Positions 7,288-11,928 are shown, numbered from the stretch's first letter. The stretch is DNA of 14,087 bases from an uncultured Bacteroidales bacterium (GCA_937911235.1 CALDPN010000056.1:1-14087); one strand, 5' to 3'. The notes: a model not told the origin generated them from the sequence alone. Made by a program: numbers and translations.

Positions 7288-7493
7288 TCGGTCGCTCTCC
7301 CCTCTCTGCATATTTTTCTCCCTTGCCTCTCTATCTCTCCTGAGTTCATCGGATACCCCAACTGCAAACATTCCAATGCAGCTTGTGTTGCTAATTTCCT
7401 GTATTTTTCTTCCACTTGAGTTTCTATGTATTCCTTTACTGTGATTGGGATTTGACTCATCATTATTTTGCTTAAATCTACCTTTTGTTCCAT
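7275..7493 (-). CDS. 72-aa conserved module, copy 1 (unknown; related to copy 2 at 11922-12134)
   Basis: The product contains MSQIPITVKEYIETQ, then RKLATQAALECLQLGYPMNS and GEIERQGRKICREGRAT before EWKQ and the stop. It is 83% identical (58 of 70, hand count) to the copy at 11922-12134. The segment GYPMNSGEI...ICREGRA resembles the region just ahead of the kinase-like domain in polyvalent-type proteins of Bacteroidota, so it may originally have been the N-terminal module of a larger protein; this is inference. It is first in the minus-strand series, with a strong promoter, and its TGA overlaps the next frame's ATG. Confidence 0.65.
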   Translation of the reverse strand: MEQKVDLSKIMMSQIPITVKEYIETQVEEKYRKLATQAALECLQLGYPMNSGEIERQGRKICREGRATEWKQ

Positions 7494-7547
7494 ATTTTAT
7501 ATTGTTAAGTCCTCAATTATCATTATTTATAATTTAAACATTTCTCA

Positions 7548-7578
7548 CAAAACTAGATTTAATTTTTATACTAACAAA
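7548..7578 (-). promoter_or_regulatory. Promoter of the 72-aa module / helical-protein series
   Basis: The minus strand has TTTG (7578-7575), a 19-nt spacer and TAGTTTTG (7555-7548), matching both boxes, 54 nt before the ATG at 7493. The TACTTATTAAGTA palindrome (7590-7602) lies 11 nt upstream of the -33 box. Confidence 0.75.
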
Positions 7579-7602
7579 AAATAAATAGATACTTATTAAG
7601 TA
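7578..7602 (+). repeat. Truncated copy of the repeated leader (AAATAGATACTTATTAAGTA)
   Basis: This matches the start of the leader found at 7811, 9555 and 11367, including the perfect palindrome TACTTATTAAGTA (7590-7602), and then diverges without the plus-strand promoter or hairpin. The rest of the stretch to 7737 is AT-rich; only a ~30-nt resemblance to 5382-5410 (GGCTTAATATT...TTTACATAA) was noted. Confidence 0.7.
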
Positions 7603-7833
7603 ACCGTTTGTATTGGCTTAATATTCAGCATTTTACATAAATAAAATAAAAATATTTAGTAATTTTTAACAAATTAGATTAGAATCTGGAATAAAATTTA
7701 TTCTGTAACGTGCTTATAAAAAAATTGCAGACATTAAGTTTGTTAAAAAACATTAAAAACCCAAAGATTTTAAAGATTAAAGCATTGAATATCATATACT
7801 TATAAAGTAATACTTATTAAGTACCACTTTATT

Positions 7834-7865
7834 TTTGGTCTGTATAAAAGTAAGATTTATCTTTG
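7834..7865 (+). promoter_or_regulatory. Promoter of hairpin A1
   Basis: TTTG (7834-7837), a 20-nt spacer and TATCTTTG (7858-7865) match both boxes. The hairpin starts 5 nt later, at the expected RNA start. Confidence 0.8.
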
Positions 7866-7870
7866 CATCA

Positions 7871-7937
7871 GAATTCAAGTCTAGATATATCACCTCCGCG
7901 GAATTGGACTGCGGTTGGTATATTGACCCTTGGATTC
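7871..7937 (+). ncRNA. Hairpin A1 of the repeated RNA family
   Basis: Outer stem GAATTCAAG (7871-7879) pairs with CTTGGATTC (7929-7937). The middle stem starts GATATATCA (7884-7892). The asymmetric internal loop is CCT / T (7893-7895 and 7915), the inner stem CCGC/GCGG (7896-7899, 7911-7914) and the apical loop GGAATTGGACT (7900-7910). It is followed by TTTTG and then by the 67-aa gene 13 nt downstream, so it is either a free ~70-nt RNA or a 5' leader controlling that gene. Confidence 0.7.
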
Positions 7938-7950
7938 TTTTGCATTTATT

Positions 7951-8154
7951 ATGAAGACAGAATTTAAACTAGGAGAAAGAGTTTTATTATCTCCTTACCT
8001 TACACACAAGCCTGATTGGGTTGAAGGAGTAATTGTTGATATTGTTCCAAATCCATTTCATGGATTTGTCATAACAGCAGAAACATCTGCAGGAGAATCT
8101 TTTTTTCAACGAGAAGACCCTGATTACTTTAGAAAATATCTTATGGGTGTTTAA
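7951..8154 (+). CDS. 67-aa protein, probable small beta-barrel, unknown function (copy 1)
   Basis: The protein begins MKTEFKLGERVLLSPYLTHK and has strand-rich stretches VEGVIVDIV, GFVITAETSAGESFFQRE. The G-rich alternating hydrophobic pattern suggests a compact SH3/KOW-like barrel, but no named family is recognised. I use the ATG at 7951 rather than the TTG at 7930, because the paralog at 8221-8424 starts at the equivalent Met and 7930 lies inside the hairpin's 3' arm. The two paralogs are about half identical, equal in length and converge tail to tail. It sits directly behind hairpin A1 and is followed by a truncated ATPase start. Confidence 0.7.
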   Translation: MKTEFKLGERVLLSPYLTHKPDWVEGVIVDIVPNPFHGFVITAETSAGESFFQREDPDYFRKYLMGV

Positions 8155-8164
8155 TATATTAATA

Positions 8165-8242
8165 ATGAAAATTAGAGAAATTAATATCGTTAATTATAAG
8201 GATCTACAAGGAACAGATTGTTACTTTGAGATAAGCGGTTGA
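8165..8242 (+). pseudogene. Truncated N-terminus of an AAA ATPase (RecF/OLD/SMC-like)
   Basis: Ten nt after the 67-aa gene an ATG opens 25 residues, MKIREINIVNYKDLQGTDCY then FEISG, ending at a TGA. This has the shape of the first strand pair of AAA ATPases of the OLD/RecF/SbcC type (MKI..I.I.NYK.L), which continue directly into the Walker A loop. The frame stops just where GKS/GKT should appear. The break coincides with the 3' end of the convergent 67-aa paralog (stop at 8221). An operon of small protein plus ATPase seems to have been cut here; the assignment is from pattern only. Confidence 0.5.
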
Positions 8243-8424
8243 AAATAATCAGGAGTTGCCCTCTGAAAGAAAACATCACCATCAGACATTTCTACAGAAA
8301 TCACAAATCCATTAAATATAGTATTATATTCTACTTCTATTATAATACCTTCTTCCCAATCTTGTTTATGAGTAAGATATGGAGAAACAAGAATTTTATC
8401 ACCGACCTTAAAGTTTGTATTCAT
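8221..8424 (-). CDS. 67-aa protein, probable small beta-barrel, unknown function (copy 2)
   Basis: The protein begins MNTNFKVGDKILVSPYLTHK and shares with copy 1 the invariant blocks SPYLTHK, GFVI, FFQR and PDYF, with one residue inserted near position 34. It is encoded convergently to copy 1 with 66 nt between stops. Its promoter has a good -7 box and an inverted repeat at the -33 position. Conservation of the blocks over about 50% identity suggests a real, selected protein; function unknown. Confidence 0.65.
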   Translation of the reverse strand: MNTNFKVGDKILVSPYLTHKQDWEEGIIIEVEYNTIFNGFVISVEMSDGDVFFQRATPDYFQPLISK

Positions 8425-8447
8425 AAATAAAATATAATTTTCTTACG

Positions 8448-8455
8448 CAAATATA
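8448..8455 (-). promoter_or_regulatory. -7 element of the 8424 gene
   Basis: The minus strand reads TATATTTG, an exact TAnnTTTG match, 23 nt before the ATG. No clear -33 box is present. Confidence 0.55.
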
Positions 8456-8472
8456 TAATAAAAAAGTGTTAA

Positions 8473-8494
8473 ATACCACCTTTTTTGGTGGTAT
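8473..8494. promoter_or_regulatory. Perfect inverted repeat, possible operator
   Basis: ATACCACC (8473-8480) and GGTGGTAT (8487-8494) are perfect 8-bp arms around T6. The site covers the -33 area of the 8424 gene's promoter, a usual operator location. A related half, TTACCACC, follows at 8496-8503. Confidence 0.45.
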
Positions 8495-8564
8495 GTTACC
8501 ACCTTTTGAGGGTAAATTTCACTTATTAATCTTAAATTATTATTCATCAAGTATTTGCTTAACT

Positions 8565-8645
8565 CTTAATCGACAAAATTTCCAGAAAACCGCTCCTTAA
8601 TCGACAAAATTTCCAGAAAACCGCTCCTTAATCGACAAAATTTCC
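8565..8645. repeat. 31-bp direct tandem repeat, 2.6 copies
   Basis: Copies at 8565-8595 and 8596-8626 are identical; a third begins at 8627 and matches for 19 nt. The unit starts CTTAATCGACAAAATTTCC and continues with AGAAAACCGCTC. There are no spacers, so it is not a CRISPR. Iteron or protein-binding array is possible. Apart from this, the inverted repeat at 8473, the palindrome at 8730, the decayed cassette and a terminator, the 665 bases from 8425 to 9089 hold no gene I can support. Confidence 0.9.
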
Positions 8646-8729
8646 CATTTCTGCTTAATTTTTATTCTTAATAGAAAATTTTTCTTTTAACACTACAACG
8701 TTATTGCGAATTAATTACAGAATTTCCAC

Positions 8730-8755
8730 TTAATTATGGCGAACGCCATAATTAA
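8730..8755. repeat. Perfect 26-nt palindrome (12-bp arms)
   Basis: TTAATTATGGCG, AA, CGCCATAATTAA: 12-bp perfect arms around 2 nt. It lies immediately upstream of the decayed ATPase cassette, where the 5' half of hairpin B3 would be expected. It could be an operator, a recombination site or a footprint of the rearrangement. Confidence 0.85.
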
Positions 8756-8757
8756 AA

Positions 8758-8937
8758 TATTTAGAAACGAATTCAGACTTTTTTCTTGTATAAAAGGTGT
8801 CGAATTCGACATCTTTAAATTTAGATTAGGTTTATTTTACTCTATTTTATGCAAAACAAGTTGTTTTTTGAATAAAAACAGTTATTTATAATGATTAGCG
8901 AACAATTTAAAGAGGTTATAAAATAGATGTTGTTACA
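8758..8937 (+). pseudogene. Decayed copy of the ATPase cassette: leader plus last codons, body deleted
   Basis: From 8760 the sequence follows the ATPase leader at 9860 onwards: hairpin 3' arm TTAGAAAC, ATTCAGAC, T-run, GTGTCnAATTCGACA, TTTAAATTTAGATT, CTCTATTTTATGCAA, then GAATAAAAACAGTTATTT. It then jumps to a match with the ATPase 3' end: GATTAGCGAAC against GATAAGCGAAC (11232-11243), and a 21-nt identity, 8914-8934 with 11257-11277. About 1.2 kb of coding body is missing. The 17-bp hairpin found at 9964-10002 is also absent here. Confidence 0.8.
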
Positions 8938-8951
8938 TTCAATAAAACAGT

Positions 8952-8979
8952 AAAAAGCGAGTTTTACGGCTCGCTTTTT
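8952..8979. terminator. Bidirectional intrinsic terminator
   Basis: AAAAAGCGAG (8952-8961) and CTCGCTTTTT (8970-8979) form a 10-bp stem with an 8-nt loop and T-runs on both strands. It ends the decayed cassette on the plus strand and the HicB-like gene on the minus strand. An inverted near-copy lies at 12277-12303. Confidence 0.85.
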
Positions 8980-9089
8980 TTATGTGGTCTAAAACTTTAA
9001 TTTCTCATATTACACAGTAAATAAAATAGGAAATATTAATCTCTCAAAATCAATACTACTATTGACCAATTTATTAAACTGATGATTTT

Positions 9090-9392
9090 TTAACAAGGTA
9101 TTAACTTAGGAGGTTGAATGTTATTCTTTATTTTCCAACCAAATTGTAAAAGGTCATCTTGCAAAGTGTCATTTTCAATCGCATATTCTAAATAAATTTG
9201 CAATTTTTCATAAAATGCACTCATTATACCATTATATGCCTCTGCACAAGCTGATAAATCCAATGATGGACAATATGCAATTATAATGTCATTTTCCTTA
9301 AATATATAAACATCTAAGTTGAAATAATATTTATTTTCTGAAATCTTTGTGTCAGAAAATGAAAAATTAATATTTTTTTTCTGCTGTTTCAT
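9090..9392 (-). CDS. HicB-like antitoxin-family protein (orphan)
   Basis: The 100-aa protein contains VYIFKENDIIIAYCPSLDLS (28-47), the strand-strand core of HicB-type partial RNase-H folds, followed by helices (AFYEKLQIYLEYAIEN) and the typical end LLQFGW. HicB proteins neutralise the HicA RNase toxin and repress their operon. Here no HicA-sized frame is seen downstream (8950-9090) or upstream, and no clear C-terminal DNA-binding domain is visible. It may be an orphan antitoxin or a family member with another role. A -7 box lies 25 nt upstream of the ATG. Confidence 0.7.
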   Translation of the reverse strand: MKQQKKNINFSFSDTKISENKYYFNLDVYIFKENDIIIAYCPSLDLSACAEAYNGIMSAFYEKLQIYLEYAIENDTLQDDLLQFGWKIKNNIQPPKLIPC

Positions 9393-9417
9393 AGTGTCAT
9401 CTCATTATTAGACTATA

Positions 9418-9425
9418 CAAAGTTA
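9418..9425 (-). promoter_or_regulatory. -7 element of the HicB-like gene
   Basis: The minus strand reads TAACTTTG, an exact TAnnTTTG match, 25 nt before the ATG. No TTTG is found at the -33 spacing. Confidence 0.55.
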
Positions 9426-9577
9426 CAAAATAATCTACATATTAGAGACTAATCGTCTAAATATAAAAATGTGCATATATCATTTATTAAAGAATGTTAA
9501 ATATTCAAATATTTAAAAGGTTAAATCATTGAATATCAATCAAATATAAATAGATACTTATTAAGTACCACTTTATT

Positions 9578-9609
9578 TTTGGTTAGTATAAAAATATCTA
9601 TTAGTTTTG
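9578..9609 (+). promoter_or_regulatory. Promoter of hairpin B1
   Basis: TTTG (9578-9581), a 20-nt spacer and TAGTTTTG (9602-9609); hairpin B1 begins 5 nt later. Confidence 0.8.
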
Positions 9610-9614
9610 CATCA

Positions 9615-9681
9615 GAATTCAAGCTTAGATATATCACGTCAGCGAGAGTCATTCGCTGTTGGTATATCGAACCTTGGATTC
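9615..9681 (+). ncRNA. Hairpin B1 of the repeated RNA family
   Basis: Outer stem 9615-9623 with 9673-9681; middle stem from GATATATCA (9628-9636); internal loop CGT / T (9637-9639, 9659); inner stem CAGC/GCTG (9640-9643, 9655-9658); 11-nt apical loop GAGAGTCATTC (9644-9654). T5 follows directly (9682-9686), so the hairpin can serve as its own terminator. Confidence 0.75.
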
Positions 9682-9691
9682 TTTTTATCCA

Positions 9692-9744
9692 GATTCTAAT
9701 TACTCACCTCGGCGAGATTGGTTCGCCGTTGGGTTATTAGGATT
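9692..9744 (+). ncRNA. Hairpin B2 of the repeated RNA family
   Basis: Stem 9692-9706 with 9730-9744 (14 of 15 positions pair, allowing G-U); internal loop CCT / T; inner stem CGGC/GCCG (9710-9713, 9725-9728); 11-nt loop GAGATTGGTTC. ATCCAG just upstream can also pair with CTGAT at 9751-9755, which is the 5' arm of the next hairpin. Confidence 0.7.
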
Positions 9745-9747
9745 TAT

Positions 9748-9813
9748 AAACTGATTGTTGAGAGGTACCGTGCTGAATTCAGTGTTAAACAGTTGCTCAA
9801 TAAATCAGTTTTT
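9748..9813 (+). terminator. Stem-loop followed by T5, alternative pairing with B2
   Basis: AAACTGATT (9748-9756) pairs with AATCAGTTT (9803-9811), and TTGAG (9758-9762) with CTCAA (9796-9800); T-run follows. It lacks the conserved CGT/T core. Its 5' arm competes with the outer stem of B2, an attenuator-like arrangement. Confidence 0.55.
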
Positions 9814-9815
9814 GT

Positions 9816-9885
9816 AATGTCTGAATAAGTTTCTAACGTCCACGGAATTGGACTGTGGTTTAGAAACAAATTCAGACATTTTTTT
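9816..9885 (+). ncRNA. Hairpin B3 of the repeated RNA family, terminator-like
   Basis: Outer stem 9816-9826 with 9870-9880 (11 bp, perfect); AAG/CAA internal loop; middle stem TTTCTAA/TTAGAAA; internal loop CGT / T (9837-9839, 9859); inner stem CCAC/GTGG; 11-nt loop GGAATTGGACT (9844-9854), identical to that of A1. T7 follows. It should terminate transcription before the ATPase gene unless opened. Confidence 0.75.
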
Positions 9886-9963
9886 ATTCTATAAAATGTG
9901 TCAAATTCGACACCTTTAAATTTAGATTTAGCTCATTTTTCTCTATTTTATGCAATAATTACT

Positions 9964-10002
9964 CTGTACTGCATAAAAAAGTATATTTTTTATGCAGTAC
10001 AG
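9964..10002. repeat. Perfect 17-bp hairpin present in only one of two cassette leaders
   Basis: Arms 9964-9980 and 9986-10002 are perfect 17-bp inverted repeats (CTGTACTGCATAAAAAA) around GTATA. The otherwise parallel decayed leader lacks it, passing from TATGCAA to TTGTTTTTTGAATAAA. It may be a miniature insertion or a deleted regulatory hairpin. Confidence 0.8.
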
Positions 10003-10003
10003 A

Positions 10004-10034
10004 TTGTTTTTTTGAATAAAAACAGTTATTTTTG
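10004..10034 (+). promoter_or_regulatory. Probable promoter of the ATPase gene
   Basis: TATTTTTG (10027-10034) matches the -7 box; TTG at 10004-10006 is 20 nt upstream and a weak -33. The RNA would start about 15 nt before the ATG at 10057. This gives the ATPase a promoter downstream of all the hairpins. Confidence 0.55.
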
Positions 10035-10056
10035 TACAAAATAAATAAGTTATAAA

Positions 10057-11295
10057 ATGAAAACAACGATTCTAAACCAACGTAAAGAACGTGATAATTT
10101 AATGTCACGTCCTTATTTAACACGTAGAAACCAAAATACAGACTCATTAAACAGTAATCTGATAAAATTGATAACAGGTCCACGACGAGTTGGTAAATCG
10201 ACCCAAGCATTATTGATGCTTAGAGATAAGAATTTTGCTTATCTAAATTTTGATAATAACTCATTATTGGAAAAATGGGACGCAAACCTTGTTATGAAAC
10301 TATTGGAAGATGTCTACCCTAACTATGAATATATTTTATTAGATGAAGTACAAAACCTAGATGCATGGGATTTATGGGTTAGTGAACTCTATAGAATGGG
10401 TAAGAATCTAGTTATAACAGGAAGTAATGCTAGAATGCTTAGCAGTGAAATGGCAACTGTACTTACTGGTAAATATATTCCTATTGAGATGCTACCATTT
10501 AGCCTTGAGGAATTCTATGATTGGAATAAATTGGATTTGCGAATGCTGAAGCCTGAACAAGAAACAGACTCGTTAGTTTTGAGAGACGATTATCTTAGGA
10601 ATGGTGGTTATCCTGAAACAGTAGCTGCACGTCAACTGACTAAAAGTTATCTTGATACATTGTTTGATTCTATTATATGGAAAGATGTCGCAAAACGTCA
10701 CAAAGTTCGTAATGTGACAGATTTGAATAATCTTGCTATGTATCTGGTCTCTAATATTTGTAATTATGTAAGTGCTTCAGACCTAACTACAGAACTTGGG
10801 TTATCAAGTGTCAATACCACAAAAAAATATATGGACTACTTACATGAACCATACCTTTTCTTTTATCTTTCACGTTACAACAATAAGCTAAAACTGATGA
10901 AGAAAGCTCCTAGAAAAGTATATGTAGTTGACAATGGATTTATTACTTCAAAGGCATTCTCTTTGAGTGACAATCTTGGACATTTGCTTGAAAATCAGGT
11001 GTTCATTGAATTGCTTCGTAGAGGATACGATATTGAGAAGACAATGTTCTATTATAGGTCACGAAACGACAAGGAAGTTGATTTTGTTCTTCGCAATGGA
11101 ACTCGTATAGAACGCCTAATACAAGTCTGCTATGATATGAGCGAACAAAAGACCGAGAAACGTGAAGTTGGTAGTATTATTGAATGTGCAGGAGAATTAA
11201 AATGCCAAAACCTTGTCATAGTTACCAATAGTGATAAGCGAACTATTACGAAAGACGGTTATAAAATAGATGTTGTTCCTATTACAGAATTCTAA
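10057..11295 (+). CDS. AAA-family ATPase with C-terminal DUF4143 (AAA_14/DUF4143)
   Basis: The 412-aa protein has Walker A GPRRVGKS (41-48), Walker B YILLDEVQ (92-99) and a sensor-like TGSNA (121-125). A winged-helix-like middle (about 225-275) precedes a C-terminal DUF4143 region with LENQVFIELLRRG (311-323), EVDFVL (340-345) and IQVCYD (355-360), which resembles a PD-(D/E)XK nuclease core. Full length is normal for the family; its function is not established, though members are abundant and variable between strains. It sits between repeat units B and C, and a gutted copy lies at 8758-8937. A later start at Met16 (MSRPYL) is possible. Confidence 0.9.
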   Translation: MKTTILNQRKERDNLMSRPYLTRRNQNTDSLNSNLIKLITGPRRVGKSTQALLMLRDKNFAYLNFDNNSLLEKWDANLVMKLLEDVYPNYEYILLDEVQNLDAWDLWVSELYRMGKNLVITGSNARMLSSEMATVLTGKYIPIEMLPFSLEEFYDWNKLDLRMLKPEQETDSLVLRDDYLRNGGYPETVAARQLTKSYLDTLFDSIIWKDVAKRHKVRNVTDLNNLAMYLVSNICNYVSASDLTTELGLSSVNTTKKYMDYLHEPYLFFYLSRYNNKLKLMKKAPRKVYVVDNGFITSKAFSLSDNLGHLLENQVFIELLRRGYDIEKTMFYYRSRNDKEVDFVLRNGTRIERLIQVCYDMSEQKTEKREVGSIIECAGELKCQNLVIVTNSDKRTITKDGYKIDVVPITEF

Positions 11296-11389
11296 TTTGT
11301 TAAAAAATATTAAAGTTTTAATATTTAAAAAATTAAAGCATTGAAAATCAATCAAATATAAATAGATACTTATTAAGTATTGGTTTATT

Positions 11390-11421
11390 TTTGGTCGGTA
11401 TAAAAGTAAGATTTATCTTTG
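11390..11421 (+). promoter_or_regulatory. Promoter of hairpin C1
   Basis: TTTG (11390-11393), a 20-nt spacer and TATCTTTG (11414-11421); the hairpin begins 5 nt later, as in units A and B. Confidence 0.8.
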
Positions 11422-11426
11422 CATCA

Positions 11427-11492
11427 GAATTCAAGCTTAGATATATCACGTCAGCGAGATTGATTCGCTGTTGGTATATCAACCTTGGATTC
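11427..11492 (+). ncRNA. Hairpin C1 of the repeated RNA family
   Basis: Outer stem 11427-11435 with 11484-11492; middle stem GATATATCA (11440-11448); internal loop CGT / T (11449-11451, 11471); inner stem CAGC/GCTG; 11-nt loop GAGATTGATTC (11456-11466). T5 follows at 11493-11497. Confidence 0.75.
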
Positions 11493-11502
11493 TTTTTATC
11501 CA

Positions 11503-11555
11503 GATTCTAATAACTCACGTCAGCGGAATTGTACTGCTGTTGAGTTATTAGGATT
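11503..11555 (+). ncRNA. Hairpin C2 of the repeated RNA family
   Basis: Stem 11503-11517 with 11541-11555, of which TAATAACTCA/TGAGTTATTA is a perfect 10 bp; internal loop CGT / T (11518-11520, 11540); inner stem CAGC/GCTG; 11-nt loop GGAATTGTACT (11525-11535). TATC(C)AG upstream can pair with CTGATA at 11562-11567. Confidence 0.72.
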
Positions 11556-11582
11556 TATAAACTGATACCATCCTATTATTGT

Positions 11583-11680
11583 AATAGAGTTGTTGGAAGT
11601 TTGATTGAATCAATAGTTGGCTTGCATCGTGTTGTCTGTCAAACTATTTAACTTAAGTTATTCTATCAACTCTATTTTTT
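11583..11680 (+). terminator. Long-range stem with T6 at the end of unit C
   Basis: AATAGAGTTG (11583-11592) pairs perfectly with CAACTCTATT (11667-11676), followed by more T. The 74-nt interior has further pairing (AGTTTGA 11598-11604 with TCAAACT 11639-11645). The 3' arm lies within the last codons of the convergent truncated gene. Confidence 0.5.
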
Positions 11681-11928
11681 GATACAATAAAGGTATAAGT
11701 TACATTTGGAAATATAAGATTATGAATTATTGGCTCATAAATTGCATCGTAAGCACTAATATTTTTAATTGGCGCCTTTGCGTATGGGTCTTTCAATTTT
11801 GTATATTTCTTTGTCTCCTCATTAAAATAAACAACACTTTCTCCAGAACGTTCCCTCACCCTTTCGCCAAACTTTTTACATTCATTTAGCGAGAAGAATA
11901 TATTATGTTCCTTTGCCAATTCTATAAG
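11653..11928 (-). pseudogene. Fragment of a polyvalent-protein kinase-like domain, frameshifted and 3'-truncated
   Basis: A 91-residue frame, LIELAKEHNIFFSLNECKK onward, includes GERVRERSGESVVYFNEE, YTKLKD and HNLIFPNVTYTF. The order (LAK.N, GxExxVYF, xxKL, HNxxFPxxxYxx) resembles the putative serine/threonine kinase-like domain of polyvalent proteins in Bacteroidota. It has no start codon: reading continues from the 70-aa module (11922-12134) only through a -1 shift at GACTTA, giving GRATD-LIELAKEHN. The C-terminal half of the domain is missing, ending in the last stem of repeat unit C. The family call is by remembered pattern and needs a profile search. Confidence 0.5.

Larger units (their letters stand above)
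7738..7937 (+). repeat. Repeat unit A: leader, promoter and hairpin
   Basis: The unit shares with units B (9493) and C (11297) an AT-rich head (TTTGTTAAAAAA, ATTAAAGCATTGAA), the palindrome TACTTATTAAGTA (7811-7823), the promoter and hairpin A1. Identity is high from the palindrome through the hairpin. No terminal inverted repeats or transposase were seen, so it is not an obvious insertion sequence. Confidence 0.8.
9493..9886 (+). repeat. Repeat unit B: leader, promoter and four hairpins ahead of the ATPase gene
   Basis: This unit has the same head, palindrome (9555-9567), promoter and first hairpin as units A and C, a second hairpin shared with C, then two more (9748-9811 and 9816-9880). 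With the ATPase leader it fills the gene-free stretch 9393-10056. Hairpins are entered separately. Confidence 0.8.
11297..11680 (+). repeat. Repeat unit C: leader, promoter and three hairpins
   Basis: It starts right after the ATPase stop codon with the same head as unit A (TTTGTTAAAAAATATTAAA), then palindrome (11367-11379), promoter, hairpins C1 and C2 and a large terminal stem. It fills the gene-free stretch 11296-11652 and runs into the 3' end of the convergent truncated gene at 11653. Confidence 0.8.

Noticed and set aside
7930..7950. TTG start extending the 67-aa protein by seven residues
   Set aside because: It lies in the 3' arm of hairpin A1, and the paralog starts at the residue equivalent to the ATG at 7951.
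8565..8645. CRISPR array
   Set aside because: Repeats are directly abutting with no spacers, only 2.6 copies, and there are no cas genes in the window.
9615..9885. Type III toxin-antitoxin repeat RNA, retron msr/msd or self-cleaving ribozyme
   Set aside because: No ToxN-like or reverse transcriptase gene is present, the repeats are hairpins rather than pseudoknot repeats, and no hammerhead, twister or HDV core was found.
9959..10210. Minus-strand frame of 83 aa
   Set aside because: It is antisense to the ATPase 5' end and the 17-bp hairpin; no homology pattern is visible.
7871..11555. Integron attC sites
   Set aside because: Some copies have GTTRRRY-like ends, but there is no matching RYYYAAC box, no integrase, and the hairpins sit behind promoters rather than at gene 3' ends.
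7738..11680. Insertion sequence or MITE family for units A-C
   Set aside because: No terminal inverted repeats, no target-site duplications and no transposase were seen; similarity decays gradually at the heads.
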